64,000 nucleotides of DNA from Caballeronia fortuita. GTDB taxonomy: Bacteria; Pseudomonadota; Gammaproteobacteria; Burkholderiales; Burkholderiaceae. The stretch lies in NCBI RefSeq assembly GCF_001544835.2, contig NZ_FCNX02000007.1:304634-368633 (forward strand), in the 5' to 3' direction. The translations under genes and the position numbers were made by a program. The notes below the pieces were generated by a model, which did no database searches, was not told the DNA's origin, and was given only the letters and a program-made list of their open reading frames with translations. Positions 31,360-45,216 of the stretch are shown in pieces (positions within the stretch are counted from its first letter, which is position 1; the number at the start of each line of letters is the position of its first letter).

Positions 31360-32601
31360 TTACGAGCGATAGTCGGCGTTGATGCTCACGTAATCGTGCG
31401 AAAGGTCGCAGGTCCAGACGGTCGCCTGCGCGCTGCCGCGTCCGAGCAGCACGCGAATCGCGATCTCGCTCTTTTTCATCACGCGCTGGCCGTCTTCTTC
31501 CCTGTACTCGGGATTGCGGCCGCCGGCTTTCGCGACGAGCACGTCATCGAGATAGAGATCGATCTTGCCGACGTCGAGGTCCGTCACGCCCGCATAGCCG
31601 ATCGCCGCGAGAATGCGGCCGAGGTTCGGATCGGATGCGTAGAACGCGGTCTTTACGAGCGGCGAATGACCGATCGCGTACGCGATCTGACGGCATTCCG
31701 CCGCGTCCTTGCCGCCTACCACCGTGATCGTCATGAACTTGGTCGCGCCTTCGCCGTCGCGCACGATGAGTTGCGCAAGTTCCTGCGCGACTTCGGTCAC
31801 GGCGTCGCGTAATGCGGCATAGCCGGGCGAATCCGTCGATGCGATCGCCGGCAGCGACGACTTGCCCGACGCAATGAGGATGAACGAATCGTTGGTCGAC
31901 GTATCGCCGTCGATCGTGATGCAGTTGAACGAGCGATCCGCGACATGCTTCACGAGTTCGTCGAGCACCGGTTGCGCAACGTTCGCATCGAACGCGAGGA
32001 AACCGAGCATCGTCGCCATGTTCGGGCGGATCATGCCCGCGCCCTTGCTGATGCCCGACAGCGTGACGACGTGACCATCGATCGTCACCTGGCGCGACAC
32101 GGCTTTCGGCAGCGTGTCGGTCGTCATGATGGCCTGCGCGGCGTCGAACCAGTGCGCGGCCTTCTGGCTCGCGAGCGCGGCCGGCAGTCCCGCCTTCAGG
32201 CGATCGATCGGAAGCGGTTCCAGAATCACGCCGGTCGAGAACGGCAGGATCTGCTGCGCGTCGAGGTTCGCGAGACGCGCGAGTTCGGCGCAGGTTTCGC
32301 GTGCGTGCGCCATGCCCGGGTCGCCGGTGCCCGCGTTCGCGTTGCCCGTGTTCACGACGAGCGCGCGAATGCCTTTGCCGCCTTTGCCCGCCGCCGCGAG
32401 ATGCTCGCGACAGACCGTTACCGGCGCCGCGCAGAAGCGGTTCTGCGTGAAGACGCCCGCAACGCTCGCGCCTTCATCGACACGAATGACGAGCACGTCC
32501 TTGCGATTGGGCTTGCGGATGTTCGCCTCGGCGTAACCGAGCGTGACGCCGGCGACAGGATGAAGCGCTGCGGGATCGATCGAGGGGAAATTGACGGCCA
32601 T
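31360..32601 (-). CDS. argJ: Bifunctional ornithine acetyltransferase/N-acetylglutamate synthase
   Basis: A 413-residue enzyme of the cyclic arginine pathway, transferring acetyl from N-acetylornithine to glutamate. The precursor cleaves itself before the nucleophilic threonine in [16 protein letters not shown] (T197). NTGNANAGTG and the C-terminal [13 protein letters not shown] are family signatures. Whether it also uses acetyl-CoA cannot be read from sequence. It lies 161 bases after secA on the same strand. Confidence 0.95.
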   Translation of the reverse strand: MAVNFPSIDPAALHPVAGVTLGYAEANIRKPNRKDVLVIRVDEGASVAGVFTQNRFCAAPVTVCREHLAAAGKGGKGIRALVVNTGNANAGTGDPGMAHARETCAELARLANLDAQQILPFSTGVILEPLPIDRLKAGLPAALASQKAAHWFDAAQAIMTTDTLPKAVSRQVTIDGHVVTLSGISKGAGMIRPNMATMLGFLAFDANVAQPVLDELVKHVADRSFNCITIDGDTSTNDSFILIASGKSSLPAIASTDSPGYAALRDAVTEVAQELAQLIVRDGEGATKFMTITVVGGKDAAECRQIAYAIGHSPLVKTAFYASDPNLGRILAAIGYAGVTDLDVGKIDLYLDDVLVAKAGGRNPEYREEDGQRVMKKSEIAIRVLLGRGSAQATVWTCDLSHDYVSINADYRS

Positions 32602-32713
32602 GTTCGCGTCTCGCTGATTGTTGCGCGCGCCGGCTCATCGAACCGGCACTTGATGGAAAACTGACGCCGGCCGGCTGAGTGGAACCGGCGCCGTGAATTG
32701 TTGAGTTCTGCAA

Positions 32714-32747
32714 AGACAAACGACGCATTGCTGCGTCGCTTGTTCCT
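32714..32747 (-). terminator. Hairpin after secA, possible terminator
   Basis: ACAAGCGACGCA pairs with TGCGTCGTTTGT on the minus strand around GCAA, with one G-U pair. The following T tract is short, so termination is probably partial. Confidence 0.5.
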
Positions 32748-32762
32748 GCAGTCATCGGCCGA

Positions 32763-35576
<2,814 letters not shown>

Positions 35577-35862
35577 CGGATCAGTGTCTGCGTCGCGGCT
35601 TCGGACGGGCCACAGCACCAAGCTGCGTCCGGGCTCGGAGAACCTCGGCGACTTAAGTCCATAGGGTGAAATCGAATCGGGAATTTTAGCATGTGAGTCT
35701 GGCAGACCTTGCGTCGGTGTGCCCGCGCCTGCGTCGGCGGAACGCGACAGTCAACAGGTTGAAGCATTTGAGCAAAGGCCGTCGGCGGGCCCGCCCGGCC
35801 GGAACGATGGCGTGCGTCGCGTACAATCGAATCGTTCCGTCAGGCATCCGCCTAAACAAAAA

Positions 35863-36348
35863 ATGAGCCGCTTTTCTACAAATTCAAGATCGGGTTTCGA
35901 TCCGCGCCGGCCGCAAGCCATCGCCGACGTGCTCGACCGCACCGATGCCTTCCGCGCGCTGCGCGCGGGCGTCGAGCAAATGGCGGCGATGCAGCGCGAT
36001 CTGAACGCGCTGTTGCCGGACTATCTGGCGTCGAACGTGGAGCCGGGCTTCCTCAAGGACGGCGTGCTCGCGCTCTTTGCAGCGCATAACGCGCTGGCGG
36101 CGCGTTTGCGGCATCTGGAGCCGCGTCTGCTTGCCGATCTCCAGCAGCGCGGCTGGGCAGTCAATGCGCTGAAGATCCGCGTGCGCCCGCAATCGATGAA
36201 AGAGCCCGCGCCGCCGAAACAGGCGCGGATGTCTCAGGCGGGCGCATCGGCGCTCCATGATCTGGCCGAATCGCTCGAGCCGTCGCCTTTGCAGGAAGCA
36301 CTCGCGCGCATGGCCGTACGGCATCAGGCGCGCGCACAAAAAAAATGA
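35863..36348 (+). CDS. DUF721/DciA-like protein
   Basis: A 161-residue protein in the DUF721 (DciA) family, whose members load or activate the replicative helicase DnaB in bacteria without DnaC. The block LNALLPDYLASNVEPGFLKDGVLALFAAHNALAARLRHLEPRL fits the family's small KH-like fold, and the C-terminus is basic and variable. The start is ATG 35863; a TACAAT at 35822-35827 is a plausible -10. It is divergent from secA and convergent with lpxC, a common beta-proteobacterial arrangement. Confidence 0.75.
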   Translation: MSRFSTNSRSGFDPRRPQAIADVLDRTDAFRALRAGVEQMAAMQRDLNALLPDYLASNVEPGFLKDGVLALFAAHNALAARLRHLEPRLLADLQQRGWAVNALKIRVRPQSMKEPAPPKQARMSQAGASALHDLAESLEPSPLQEALARMAVRHQARAQKK

Positions 36349-36371
36349 GCGGCGCTTTCGCTGCCGCTCAT
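36337..36371 (-). terminator. Terminator of lpxC
   Basis: ATGAGCGGC at 36345-36353 pairs with GCCGCTCAT at 36363-36371. On the minus strand it is followed by eight T residues. It overlaps the end of the DUF721 gene. Confidence 0.9.
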
Positions 36372-36396
36372 CTTTGACCGCCGAGTTCCCGCAGTA

Positions 36397-37314
36397 TCAG
36401 GCGAATGCTGTCTGCGTGTCGAAAGCGAAACCGCGCGGCGCCTTTTGCGTGTCGTCGAACGTGACGATTTCATAGGCTTCTTCGTTGGCCAGCAACTCAC
36501 GCAGCAGCATGTTGTTCATTGCGTGGCCGCCCTTGTACGCCTTGTACGACGCCAGCAACGGATGGCCGACGACGTAAAGATCGCCGATTGCGTCGAGCAT
36601 CTTGTGCTTGACGAATTCGTCGTCGTAACGAAGGCCGTCGTTGTTCAGGATGCGGTATTCGTCCAGCACGATCGCGTTGTCCATGCTGCCGCCGCGCGCG
36701 AGACCGAGCTCGCGCATCATTTCGACTTCGTGTGCAAAGCCGAACGTGCGGGCGCGCGCAATTTCGCGCACATAGGACGTAGTCGCGAAATCGACTTCCA
36801 GCGCCTGACCGGTCTTATCGACGGCCGGATGGCGGAAATCGATGGTGAAGCTCAGCTTGAACCCGAAATACGGCTCGAGACGCGCGAACTTGTCGCCGTC
36901 GCGCACTTCGACGGGCTTCGTCACCTTGATGAACTGCTTCGGCGCGTTCTGCTCTTCGATACCCGCCGATTGAATCAGAAACACGAACGATGCCGCGCTG
37001 CCGTCCATGATCGGGATTTCCTCGGCGGTTACATCGACATACAGATTGTCGATACCGAGTCCAGCACACGCCGACATCAAGTGCTCGATGGTCGAGACGC
37101 GCGCGCCGTCTTTCTGCAAGACGGACGCGAGGCGTGTGTCGCCGATCGACATCGCGGACGCGGGGATATCGACCGGCTCGGGCAGGTCGATACGCGAAAA
37201 CACGATGCCCGTGCCGATCGGCGCGGGGCGCAAAGTCAGGTCGACCTTGCGACCGGAGTGGAGCCCGATCCCCACGGTCTTGACGACAGTCTTGATTGTT
37301 CGCTGCTTCAACAT
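36397..37314 (-). CDS. lpxC: UDP-3-O-acyl-N-acetylglucosamine deacetylase
   Basis: A 305-residue zinc enzyme for the committed step of lipid A synthesis. Zinc ligands are H78 (in EHLMSA), H237 and D241 (HKMLD); H264 (GGHAMNN) is the general acid and E77 the base. Length and motifs are standard. It closes the dcw cluster and probably has its own promoter, since a TATAAT lies at 37381-37386. The paralogous regulator system (FtsH/LapB) is not in the window. Confidence 0.97.
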   Translation of the reverse strand: MLKQRTIKTVVKTVGIGLHSGRKVDLTLRPAPIGTGIVFSRIDLPEPVDIPASAMSIGDTRLASVLQKDGARVSTIEHLMSACAGLGIDNLYVDVTAEEIPIMDGSAASFVFLIQSAGIEEQNAPKQFIKVTKPVEVRDGDKFARLEPYFGFKLSFTIDFRHPAVDKTGQALEVDFATTSYVREIARARTFGFAHEVEMMRELGLARGGSMDNAIVLDEYRILNNDGLRYDDEFVKHKMLDAIGDLYVVGHPLLASYKAYKGGHAMNNMLLRELLANEEAYEIVTFDDTQKAPRGFAFDTQTAFA

Positions 37315-37380
37315 GATCTTCTTTCCGATTTAAGTTCCCTATAAAGGAAATCAATCGTGCGTTAAATTCTAATAGGTCGA

Positions 37381-37386
37381 ATTATA
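37381..37386 (-). promoter_or_regulatory. Candidate -10 element of lpxC
   Basis: TATAAT on the minus strand, 66 bases upstream of the lpxC ATG. No good -35 is seen at the expected distance. Confidence 0.4.
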
Positions 37387-37469
37387 CTCCATTCGTCGCA
37401 CGCCGTCCTGATCCGGGAGGTATCAACTGTTTCCCTGTGTTACGTCGGACGGCTGGAGAGAGAAGTAGA

Positions 37470-37513
37470 ACGGGCCGATGGCCGGAATGGAGGCATTTCC
37501 GGTCATCGGCCCC
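37470..37513 (-). terminator. Stem-loop after the peroxiredoxin gene, weak terminator
   Basis: GGGCCGATG plus CCGGAA pair with TTCCGG plus CATCGGCCC, with a small mismatch. The downstream minus-strand sequence is only moderately T-rich. Confidence 0.45.
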
Positions 37514-37576
37514 AAGTTGCTGCTCATTGCGAGGGCGCCTGAAGCGTTGCGCGGAGGCAACGCGGCGCCGCTGCGA

Positions 37577-38080
37577 TCAGCGCAACGTCGCCAGGATGCT
37601 TTGAGCGTCGCTGACTTCGAACTTGCCGGGCGCTTCGACGTTCAGCGTCTTGACCACGCCGTCGTCGACCACCATCGCGTAGCGCTGGGAACGAATTCCC
37701 ATGCCACGCTCGGACAAATCCTGATCCAGTCCGAGTGCCTGAGCGAAACGCGCACTGCCGTCTGCGATCATCCTCACCTTGCCCGAGGTTTGAAGATCGC
37801 GTCCCCACGCGTTCATCACGAACGCGTCGTTGACGGAAACGCACCAGACTTCGTCGATGCCCGCCGCGGACAAATCCGCTGCTGCTTCGACGTAGCCGGG
37901 CACGTGCCTGGCGGAGCACGTCGGCGTGAACGCGCCCGGCAATCCGAAGATCACCACGCGCTTGCCTGCGCTCCGCTCGCGCACCGGGAACGCATTCGGT
38001 CCCACGGCACAGCCTTCCGTTGCCTCTTCGATGAATTCGAAGAGACGCACGTCCGGCAACGTTTCACCCACTTTGATCAT
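37577..38080 (-). CDS. Peroxiredoxin (Prx5-like redoxin)
   Basis: A 167-residue thiol peroxidase of the Prx5/AhpE-like redoxin type. The active-site block GLPGAFTPTCS has the peroxidatic cysteine at C55. Further cysteines (C24 and one near residue 80, VWCVSVND) could be resolving partners. The ATG 38080 begins the conserved MIKVGETLPD. It sits between ftsZ and lpxC on the same strand, a position also used in other Burkholderia-type genomes. Its link to cell division, if any, is unknown. Confidence 0.88.
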   Translation of the reverse strand: MIKVGETLPDVRLFEFIEEATEGCAVGPNAFPVRERSAGKRVVIFGLPGAFTPTCSARHVPGYVEAAADLSAAGIDEVWCVSVNDAFVMNAWGRDLQTSGKVRMIADGSARFAQALGLDQDLSERGMGIRSQRYAMVVDDGVVKTLNVEAPGKFEVSDAQSILATLR

Positions 38081-38367
38081 GCTCGGTCCTTCCCTCGTCA
38101 GTGCTCGCCGACATCCTCGCGATTGCATCGTCCCGCAACCGCGCCAAAGTCCTTGCGGCGATTTCGGCCCCACTCTGCCTGCCTCGACGTCAGGAGCAGA
38201 TTCGTGGGGGTCGGCTGGCCACGGCCCGGCGTCCATTGTGCTCCCAGGACGCGGCCTTGGACAGTCGCCCCACGCGAAGCCTGCATCATCCGCGTCGGAC
38301 GTTCAGCGCGTGCACGCGGTGTGCCGCATCGTCATGAAACTCCGCAGCAAATAACGTGCGCTTCGCT
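38081..38367. other. Gap between the peroxiredoxin and ftsZ genes
   Basis: 287 bases with no supported gene or clear terminator. It probably holds the peroxiredoxin promoter. Confidence 0.4.
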
Positions 38368-39576
38368 TCAGTCCGCCTGCTTGCGCAGGAACGCGGGAAT
38401 GTCATACGTATCGACGCCCTTTTCCTGCAGCGCCTGCACGTGCGATGCCGCCGTTTCGCGCGTCGAGCGCCACACTGCCGGCGTGTCGAGCTGGCCGTAA
38501 TCCGTCGTGCTCTGACCGTGTTGCGCACCGTACGAATTGTGCGCGGTGTGATGCGCGTGCGCGACCGGCTGGTTGTCGGTGCCCGTGCGCAGGAGCGTCA
38601 TCGGCGCTTGCTGCTGCTTCTTCGCCGCGCGGCCCAGACCCGTTGCCACGACCGTCACGCGCAGTGCGTCGCCCATCGCGTCGTCGTACACCGCGCCGAA
38701 GATCACGGTTGCGTCGTCGGCTGCATACGATTTGATCGTGTTCATCACTTCACGCGTTTCCGACAGACGCAGCGAACGGCTCGACGTAATGTTCACCAGC
38801 ACGCCACGCGCACCCGACAGATCCACGCCTTCCAGTAGCGGGCTTGCGACAGCCTGCTCGGCAGCCAAACGCGCGCGATCGACGCCAGCGACCGTCGCCG
38901 TGCCCATCATCGCCTTGCCCTGCTCGCCCATCACCGTCTTTACGTCTTCGAAGTCGACGTTCACGAGGCCGTCGACGTTGATGATTTCAGCGATGCCCGC
39001 GACAGCGTTGTTCAGCACGTCGTCCGCGCACTGGAAGCACTTGTCCATCTCGGCGTCGTCGCCCATCACCTCGAACAGCTTGTCGTTCAGCACGACGATC
39101 AGCGAGTCGACGTGATCCTCCAGTTGTTGCGAACCGGCTTCCGCCACGCGCATGCGGCGGCCGCCTTCGAACTCGAACGGCTTGCTCACCACGCCGACGG
39201 TCAGAATGCCCATTTCCTTCGCGATCTGCGCGACCACCGGTGCCGCGCCCGTGCCCGTGCCGCCGCCCATGCCGGCGGTGATGAACACCATATGCGCGCC
39301 GCGCAGTGCATCGGCGATGCGCTCACGTGCGTCTTCCGCTGCTTCCTTACCCTTCTCCGGTTTCGCGCCCGCGCCGAGACCGGTCATGCCGAGCTGCAGA
39401 ACCGCCGGCGCACGCGAACGAGCGAGCGCCTGCGCGTCGGTGTTCATCACGATGAAGTCGACGCCCTGCACACCACGATTGATCATGTGCTGAACCGCGT
39501 TGCCGCCAGCACCGCCAACGCCCACGACCTTGATGATCGTTCCGTTGGTTTCCGTTTCCAGCATTTCGAAATCCAT
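38368..39576 (-). CDS. ftsZ: Cell division GTPase FtsZ
   Basis: A 402-residue tubulin homologue that forms the Z-ring. The tubulin signature GGGTGTG is at residues 104-110, preceded by GAGGNAV near the N-terminus. A variable linker (about residues 320-385) leads to the conserved tail YDIPAFLRKQAD, which binds FtsA, ZipA and ZapD. It is the last division gene of the dcw cluster, with a 116-base gap from ftsA that may contain an extra promoter. Confidence 0.98.
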   Translation of the reverse strand: MDFEMLETETNGTIIKVVGVGGAGGNAVQHMINRGVQGVDFIVMNTDAQALARSRAPAVLQLGMTGLGAGAKPEKGKEAAEDARERIADALRGAHMVFITAGMGGGTGTGAAPVVAQIAKEMGILTVGVVSKPFEFEGGRRMRVAEAGSQQLEDHVDSLIVVLNDKLFEVMGDDAEMDKCFQCADDVLNNAVAGIAEIINVDGLVNVDFEDVKTVMGEQGKAMMGTATVAGVDRARLAAEQAVASPLLEGVDLSGARGVLVNITSSRSLRLSETREVMNTIKSYAADDATVIFGAVYDDAMGDALRVTVVATGLGRAAKKQQQAPMTLLRTGTDNQPVAHAHHTAHNSYGAQHGQSTTDYGQLDTPAVWRSTRETAASHVQALQEKGVDTYDIPAFLRKQAD

Positions 39577-39692
39577 GTTGCCTCCGTCAAGAATGAAGAT
39601 CGGCGTTATTCGACGAGAGATCGGGCAACCTCTTGTCGCGCACCAGCCGCCGGTACCAGCGCGAAATTCTTTTGTTGCTTATTGCTTGTTAC

Positions 39693-40925
39693 TTAGAAAT
39701 TCCCGAGGAACCAGTCTTTCATCCGCGAGAACACCTGTCCCATCGATCCGTTCTGCACCGCGACCTTGCGGCCGCGCATGCGTTGCGAGCGTCCTTCGGC
39801 GAGCAGGCCCATTGCCGTGGAGTAGCGCGGATTGCGCACCACGTCCGCGAGACCGCCCGCATACTCCGGCACGCCAATGCGCACCGGCTTCAGGAAGATG
39901 TCTTCGCCAAGCTCGACCATGCCGGGCATCATCGCCGCGCCGCCGGTCAGCACGACGCCGCTCGACAGCAGCTCTTCGTAGCCCGATTCGCGCACGACCT
40001 GCTGCACCAGCGAGAAAAGCTCTTCGACGCGCGGTTCCACGACCGCCGCCAGCGCCTGGCGCGACAGCGTGCGCGGACCCCGCTCGCCCAGACCCGGCAC
40101 TTCGATCATTTCGTCCGGATCGGCAAGCGCCTGCTTCGCGATGCCGTAGCTCACCTTGATGTCTTCCGCGTCCGGCGTCGGCGTGCGCAGCGCCATCGCG
40201 ACGTCGCTCGTGATCTGGTCGCCGGCGATCGGAATCACGGCCGTATGACGGATCGCGCCTTCGCTGAAAATGGCGATGTCCGTCGTGCCGCCGCCGATAT
40301 CGACGAGCACCACGCCCAGTTCCTTCTCGTCCTCCGTCAGCACCGCGAGCGACGACGCGAGCGGCTGCAGGATGAGGTCGTTCACTTCGAGCCCGCAGCG
40401 GCGCACGCACTTCACGATGTTCTGCGCCGCGCTCACCGCGCCCGTGACGATGTGCACCTTCACTTCGAGGCGGATGCCGCTCATGCCGATCGGCTCGCGC
40501 ACATCCTCTTGCCCGTCGATGATGAATTCCTGCGTGAGGATATGCAGCACCTGCTGATCGGTCGGGATGTTGATCGCCTTGGCCGTTTCGATCACGCGCG
40601 CGACGTCCGCCTGCGTGACTTCCTTGTCCTTGATCGCGACCATGCCGCTCGAATTGAAGCTGCGGATGTGGCTGCCCGCGATCCCGGTGAATACGTTCGT
40701 GATCTTGCAATCCGCCATCAGTTCGGCTTCTTCGAGCGCGCGCTGGATGGATTGCACCGTGGCCTCGATATTGACCACGACGCCCTTCTTCAACCCCTTC
40801 GAGTCGCTCTGACCGAGTCCGATCACCTCGTAGTGGCCTTCGCCTTTCAGTTCGGCGACGATCGCGACCACCTTCGACGTTCCGATGTCGAGGGAAACCA
40901 GCAGGTCTTTGTAGTCTTTGCTCAT
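39693..40925 (-). CDS. ftsA: Cell division protein FtsA
   Basis: A 410-residue actin-like ATPase that tethers FtsZ to the membrane. The N-terminal phosphate loop LLVSLDIGTSKVVAIVAE and VVLVDIGGGTTDIAIF are actin-family motifs. The C-terminal amphipathic helix MGQVFSRMKDWFLGNF is the membrane anchor. It follows ftsQ by 26 bases. Confidence 0.98.
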   Translation of the reverse strand: MSKDYKDLLVSLDIGTSKVVAIVAELKGEGHYEVIGLGQSDSKGLKKGVVVNIEATVQSIQRALEEAELMADCKITNVFTGIAGSHIRSFNSSGMVAIKDKEVTQADVARVIETAKAINIPTDQQVLHILTQEFIIDGQEDVREPIGMSGIRLEVKVHIVTGAVSAAQNIVKCVRRCGLEVNDLILQPLASSLAVLTEDEKELGVVLVDIGGGTTDIAIFSEGAIRHTAVIPIAGDQITSDVAMALRTPTPDAEDIKVSYGIAKQALADPDEMIEVPGLGERGPRTLSRQALAAVVEPRVEELFSLVQQVVRESGYEELLSSGVVLTGGAAMMPGMVELGEDIFLKPVRIGVPEYAGGLADVVRNPRYSTAMGLLAEGRSQRMRGRKVAVQNGSMGQVFSRMKDWFLGNF

Positions 40926-40951
40926 AGCGTGCTCATGCCTGTGATGTCTGC

Positions 40952-41704
40952 TTACTTCTTGGCCTTGTCGGTGTCGTTGATGAAGCGCATGTTCGCGGCT
41001 CGTATGGCGAAGCCGTTCGGGTACCGCAAATCCGCATATTCGATGTCCTTACCCCAGCGTCCCGTCACGGACGGCCACGACGCGACGAAGCGCTTGCAAC
41101 GCTCGTTCAGCGTGTCCTGATTGCGCTCGCGGCCAAGTTCGATCTGCGTGCCGTTCGACAGCTTCACCGTCCACGCGAAGCGCGGCGACAGCGTCACTTC
41201 GTCTGGCTTCGCGTCGAGCGGCGCGAACCACTTCTGGAAATCGTGATACCGCGCGACGACTTCCTTCGCCGTACCCTCGGGACCGTCGAACGCGGGCAGG
41301 TCGTCGTCGAGTTCGCCCTGGTTCGCCGTGAAAAGATCGCCGTCTACGCTCACCAGCTGATCGTTGCCCCACGTTCCGAGCGGCTTGTATTCCTCCAGCG
41401 TCACCGCGAGCGCATTCGGCCATACGCGCCGCACGCTCGCATGACGCACCCACGGCACCTGCTCGAACGCGGCGCGGGCCGCGTCCAGATCGACGGTGAA
41501 AAAGTTGCCTTTCAGATGGCCGACCACGCTTGCGCGCACGACCGGCGAACTGATGTGCGTCGTGTCGCCGTCGATTTGAAGCTCGCGCAGGCGAAACTCG
41601 GGACGCTGGATCGCCCAGTAACCCGCGGCGCCCAGAAGCAGCAGCACGAGCACGACGTGCAGCGCGTTGGCGGCGAGGTTGAGTTGGCGAACGTTGTTCC
41701 ACAT
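40952..41704 (-). CDS. ftsQ: Cell division protein FtsQ
   Basis: A 250-residue bitopic protein. A cytoplasmic stub precedes one membrane helix (about residues 13-31, ALHVVLVLLLLGAAGYWAI). The POTRA domain (FRLRELQIDGDTTHISSPVV...) and a beta domain follow in the periplasm. It links FtsB/FtsL to the rest of the divisome. It follows ddlB by 34 bases. Confidence 0.95.
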   Translation of the reverse strand: MWNNVRQLNLAANALHVVLVLLLLGAAGYWAIQRPEFRLRELQIDGDTTHISSPVVRASVVGHLKGNFFTVDLDAARAAFEQVPWVRHASVRRVWPNALAVTLEEYKPLGTWGNDQLVSVDGDLFTANQGELDDDLPAFDGPEGTAKEVVARYHDFQKWFAPLDAKPDEVTLSPRFAWTVKLSNGTQIELGRERNQDTLNERCKRFVASWPSVTGRWGKDIEYADLRYPNGFAIRAANMRFINDTDKAKK

Positions 41705-41738
41705 GGTTTCGCTGATTCGTGTCCTGAATGTGTTCGAC

Positions 41739-42692
41739 CTAGTTCTTCAGCGTGAGCGACAGCACCTTCACGACGAGATCCCTGTAGCCGATGCCGACCG
41801 CGCGCGCGGCCTTCGGTGGCAGCGAGTGATCGGTCATGCCGGGCGCCGTGTTCACTTCGAGGAAATACGGGTTGCCGTCCGCGTCGAGCATGAAGTCGGC
41901 GCGGCCCCAGTCGGTGCAGCCGAGAATCTCGAATGCGCGCTTGGTCAACTGCTTCATGCGCGCTTCTTCGGCTTCGGTCAGGCCGCACGGAATCAGATAC
42001 TGCGTGTCGTCGGCGACGTACTTCGCGTGATAGTCGTAGAACTCGCCCGCCGGCACGATCTTGATGACCGGCAAATCGAGATCGCCCGCGATGCAGCACG
42101 TGTACTCGCCGCCACCCTCGATACTCTTCTCGACGATCACGATCTTGTCGAACTTCGCCGCTTCCTCGAGCGCGGGCACGAGCATCTCCGCGCTCTTCAC
42201 CTTGATGACCGCGACGCTCGATCCTTCGCTCGCCGGCTTCACGAAGAGCGGCAGCCCGAGCTTCGCGATGATGTCCTGCGCGCGGGCCGCATAGTCTTCG
42301 CCGCGGAAAACCGTTTCGAACGGCGGCGTCGGCACGCCGGTCTGCTGCCATACGAGCTTCGTGCGCAGCTTGTCCATGCCGAGCGCCGAGCCGAGCACGC
42401 CGCTGCCCGTGTAACGGATGCCGTAGAAATCGAGCGCGCCCTGCAGTTGCCCGTTCTCGCCATAACCGCCGTGCAGCGCGATGAACGCGCGCGCGAAACC
42501 TTGCGCCTTCAGATCGGAAAGCGGATGCGTGGCCGGATCGAACGGATGCGCGTCGATGCCTGCCTCACGCAGGCCTTCGAGCACGAGACGCCCGGAATTG
42601 AGCGAAACCTCGCGCTCGGCGGAGTTGCCACCGAGCAGCACCGCGACTTTGCCGAATACGGCCGGATCGATCTGATTCACTTGATTACTCAT
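41739..42692 (-). CDS. ddlB: D-alanine--D-alanine ligase
   Basis: A 317-residue ATP-grasp enzyme that makes the D-Ala-D-Ala dipeptide for Mur[18 protein letters not shown] begins the N-domain and [17 protein letters not shown] the second conserved block. The metal-binding [13 protein letters not shown] lies near the C-terminus. It is 10 bases after murC in the conserved murC-ddlB-ftsQ order. Confidence 0.97.
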   Translation of the reverse strand: MSNQVNQIDPAVFGKVAVLLGGNSAEREVSLNSGRLVLEGLREAGIDAHPFDPATHPLSDLKAQGFARAFIALHGGYGENGQLQGALDFYGIRYTGSGVLGSALGMDKLRTKLVWQQTGVPTPPFETVFRGEDYAARAQDIIAKLGLPLFVKPASEGSSVAVIKVKSAEMLVPALEEAAKFDKIVIVEKSIEGGGEYTCCIAGDLDLPVIKIVPAGEFYDYHAKYVADDTQYLIPCGLTEAEEARMKQLTKRAFEILGCTDWGRADFMLDADGNPYFLEVNTAPGMTDHSLPPKAARAVGIGYRDLVVKVLSLTLKN

Positions 42693-42702
42693 TGTCTTGC
42701 TC

Positions 42703-44097
42703 TTACTGAGGCTGCGGGTTGGCCAGCTTGCCGCATACGCCGCCGATGGAACCCGCGCCCATTGCGATCACCACGTCGCCGTTGCGCGCGATGGTCGTGA
42801 CCGCGTCGGGCACTTCGTCGATGGTTTCGACGAACACCGGCTCGACCTTGCCCGCGACGCGGATCGCGCGCGCGAGCGCACGGCCGTCGGCGGCGACGAT
42901 GGGCGCTTCGCCCGCCGCGTAGACATCGGTGAGCACGAGTGCATCGACCGTCGACAGCACCTTCACGAAATCTTCGAAGCAGTCGCGCGTGCGCGTGTAG
43001 CGATGCGGCTGGAATGCGAGCACGAGGCGGCGGTCTGGAAACGCGCCGCGCGCCGCCGCGATCGTCGCCGCCATTTCGACCGGGTGATGACCGTAGTCGT
43101 CGATCAGCGTGTACGCGCCTTCGCCGTTGCCCGCGCTCACTTCGCCGTAACGCTGGAAGCGCCGCCCGACGCCGTTGAACTCGGCGAGCGCACGCTGGAT
43201 ATCGGCATCCGCGACTTCAAGTTCAGTCGCGATGGCGATGGCCGCGAGCGCGTTCTGCACGTTGTGCGTGCCCGGCAGGTTCAGCACGATGTCGAGCGAC
43301 GGCGCGTCCGCGCGCAGCGTCGTGAAATGCATGCGGCCGTTCCTCGCCTCGACGTTCACCGCGCGCACTTCGGCTTCGGCGCCCAGGCCGTAGCGGATGA
43401 TCGGTTTCGACACGAACGGCAGGATTTCGCGCACGTTGGGATCGTCGACGCACAGCACCGCGATGCCGTAGAACGGCAAGCGATGCGTGAACTCGATGAA
43501 CGCCTGCTTGAGCCGCGCGAAGTCGTGGCCGTAGGTGTCCATGTGATCGGCGTCGATGTTCGTGATGACTTCGATCACCGGGAAGAGATTCAGGAACGAT
43601 GCGTCGGATTCGTCCGCTTCGGCGACGATGAAATCACCCGTGCCGAGCCGCGCGTTCGCGCCCGCGCTGTTCAGACGACCGCCTATCACGAAGGTCGGAT
43701 CGAGCCCGCCCGCCGCCAGCACGCTCGCGACGAGCGATGTCGTCGTGGTCTTGCCGTGCGTGCCCGCGATAGCGATGCCCTGCTTCAGGCGCATGAGTTC
43801 CGCGAGCATCACGGCGCGCGGCACGATCGGCACGCGGCGATGACGCGCGGCGAGCACTTCGGGATTGTCCGCGCGCACGGCCGTCGATACGACGACCGCA
43901 TTTGCGCCTTCGATGTTCTGCTCGTGATGGCCGATGTCGACGCGCGCGCCGAGTGCGCGCAGGCGCTCGGTGACCGCGCCGTTCGAGAGATCCGAGCCGC
44001 TCACGTGATAGCCGAGATTGAGCAGCACTTCGGCGATGCCGCTCATGCCCGCGCCGCCGATCCCGACGAAGTGAATATGCTTGACGATGTGTTTCAT
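42703..44097 (-). CDS. murC: UDP-N-acetylmuramate--L-alanine ligase
   Basis: A 464-residue Mur ligase adding the first amino acid, L-Ala, to UDP-MurNAc. [17 protein letters not shown] forms the N-terminal Rossmann loop. The ATP loop GTHGKTTTT is at about residues 112-120. The C-terminal domain includes DDYGHHPVE and [10 protein letters not shown]. The ATG directly abuts the murG stop codon (TGAATG). Confidence 0.97.
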   Translation of the reverse strand: MKHIVKHIHFVGIGGAGMSGIAEVLLNLGYHVSGSDLSNGAVTERLRALGARVDIGHHEQNIEGANAVVVSTAVRADNPEVLAARHRRVPIVPRAVMLAELMRLKQGIAIAGTHGKTTTTSLVASVLAAGGLDPTFVIGGRLNSAGANARLGTGDFIVAEADESDASFLNLFPVIEVITNIDADHMDTYGHDFARLKQAFIEFTHRLPFYGIAVLCVDDPNVREILPFVSKPIIRYGLGAEAEVRAVNVEARNGRMHFTTLRADAPSLDIVLNLPGTHNVQNALAAIAIATELEVADADIQRALAEFNGVGRRFQRYGEVSAGNGEGAYTLIDDYGHHPVEMAATIAAARGAFPDRRLVLAFQPHRYTRTRDCFEDFVKVLSTVDALVLTDVYAAGEAPIVAADGRALARAIRVAGKVEPVFVETIDEVPDAVTTIARNGDVVIAMGAGSIGGVCGKLANPQPQ

Positions 44098-45216
44098 TCA
44101 GTGTGCCTCCCGAGCTTGCGCGTTCACACGCGCGCCCGCCACGTCGGCGCAAATGCTCGCGACCTTTTCAGCCGCGTCCGGTTTCGCCAGCGCGCGCGCG
44201 CGCTCGGCCATGTCCGTAAGCGATGCGCGCGACTGTGCGCGTAACCAGTCGGCGAGCTTTTGCGCCGACAAATCGCGTTGTTGTATCAGTTCAGCCGCGC
44301 CGTTCTTTGCGAGAAACGCGCCGTTGGTCGTCTGATGGTCGTCCACGGCGAACGGGAACGGCACGAAAAGCGCCGCCACGCCGACCGCCGCAATCTCCGA
44401 AACTGTCATCGCGCCCGAGCGGCAAATGACGAGATCCGCCGATGCGTACGCGCTCGCCATATCTTCGATGAACGGCACGAGTTGCAGGCTTTCGCCGCGC
44501 GCAAGGCCTGCCGCCGCATAGTTTGCTTCCAGTGCTTCGATGTGCTTCGCACCCGCCTGATGAACGATGCGCGGACGCTCGTTCGATGCGAGCATCGCGA
44601 GCGCCTTCGGCACTGTTTCGTTGAGCGCGGCGGCACCGAGACTGCCTCCGACGACGAGCACGTTCAGCGGTCCCGAACGCGCGGCGTAGCGTTCTTTGGG
44701 TGGCAAAGCGCTCGTTAGTTCCGCACGGATCGGATTACCCGTCCATTCCGCATTCGGCAGAGCATTGGGAAAGGCGACGAGCACGCGCTTCGCGAGATGC
44801 GCGAGCACCTTGTTCGCGAGTCCCGCGATGGAGTTCTGCTCGTGCAGCACGAGCGGGCAGCCCGCGAGCTTCGTCATGATGCCCGCCGGAAACGTGATGT
44901 AGCCGCCCATGCCGAGCACGACGTCCGGCTTCACGCGACGCAACGCGGCGAGACTTTGCGAACACGCGCGCAGCAGATTCACCGGCAACATCAGCTTCGT
45001 CTTGATGCCCTTGCCGCGCACGCCGCCGAAACGCACGCATTCCATCGGGATGCCGTGCTTCGGCACGAGCGCCGCTTCCATGCCGCTCGCATTGCCGAGC
45101 CACACCACGCGCCAGCCGTGCGCCTGCATCCAGTGCGCGACCGCGAGCCCCGGGAACACGTGGCCCCCGGTGCCGCCTGCCATCACCATCAAGGTGCGGT
45201 CGCGTTGCGCGGTCAT
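44098..45216 (-). CDS. murG: UDP-GlcNAc:lipid I N-acetylglucosaminyltransferase MurG
   Basis: A 372-residue peripheral membrane GT28 glycosyltransferase that turns lipid I into lipid II. The N-terminal GGTGGH loop is at residues 14-19, and GSLGA and [26 protein letters not shown] are the other family signatures. Its ATG overlaps the ftsW stop by ATGA. Confidence 0.97.
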   Translation of the reverse strand: MTAQRDRTLMVMAGGTGGHVFPGLAVAHWMQAHGWRVVWLGNASGMEAALVPKHGIPMECVRFGGVRGKGIKTKLMLPVNLLRACSQSLAALRRVKPDVVLGMGGYITFPAGIMTKLAGCPLVLHEQNSIAGLANKVLAHLAKRVLVAFPNALPNAEWTGNPIRAELTSALPPKERYAARSGPLNVLVVGGSLGAAALNETVPKALAMLASNERPRIVHQAGAKHIEALEANYAAAGLARGESLQLVPFIEDMASAYASADLVICRSGAMTVSEIAAVGVAALFVPFPFAVDDHQTTNGAFLAKNGAAELIQQRDLSAQKLADWLRAQSRASLTDMAERARALAKPDAAEKVASICADVAGARVNAQAREAH

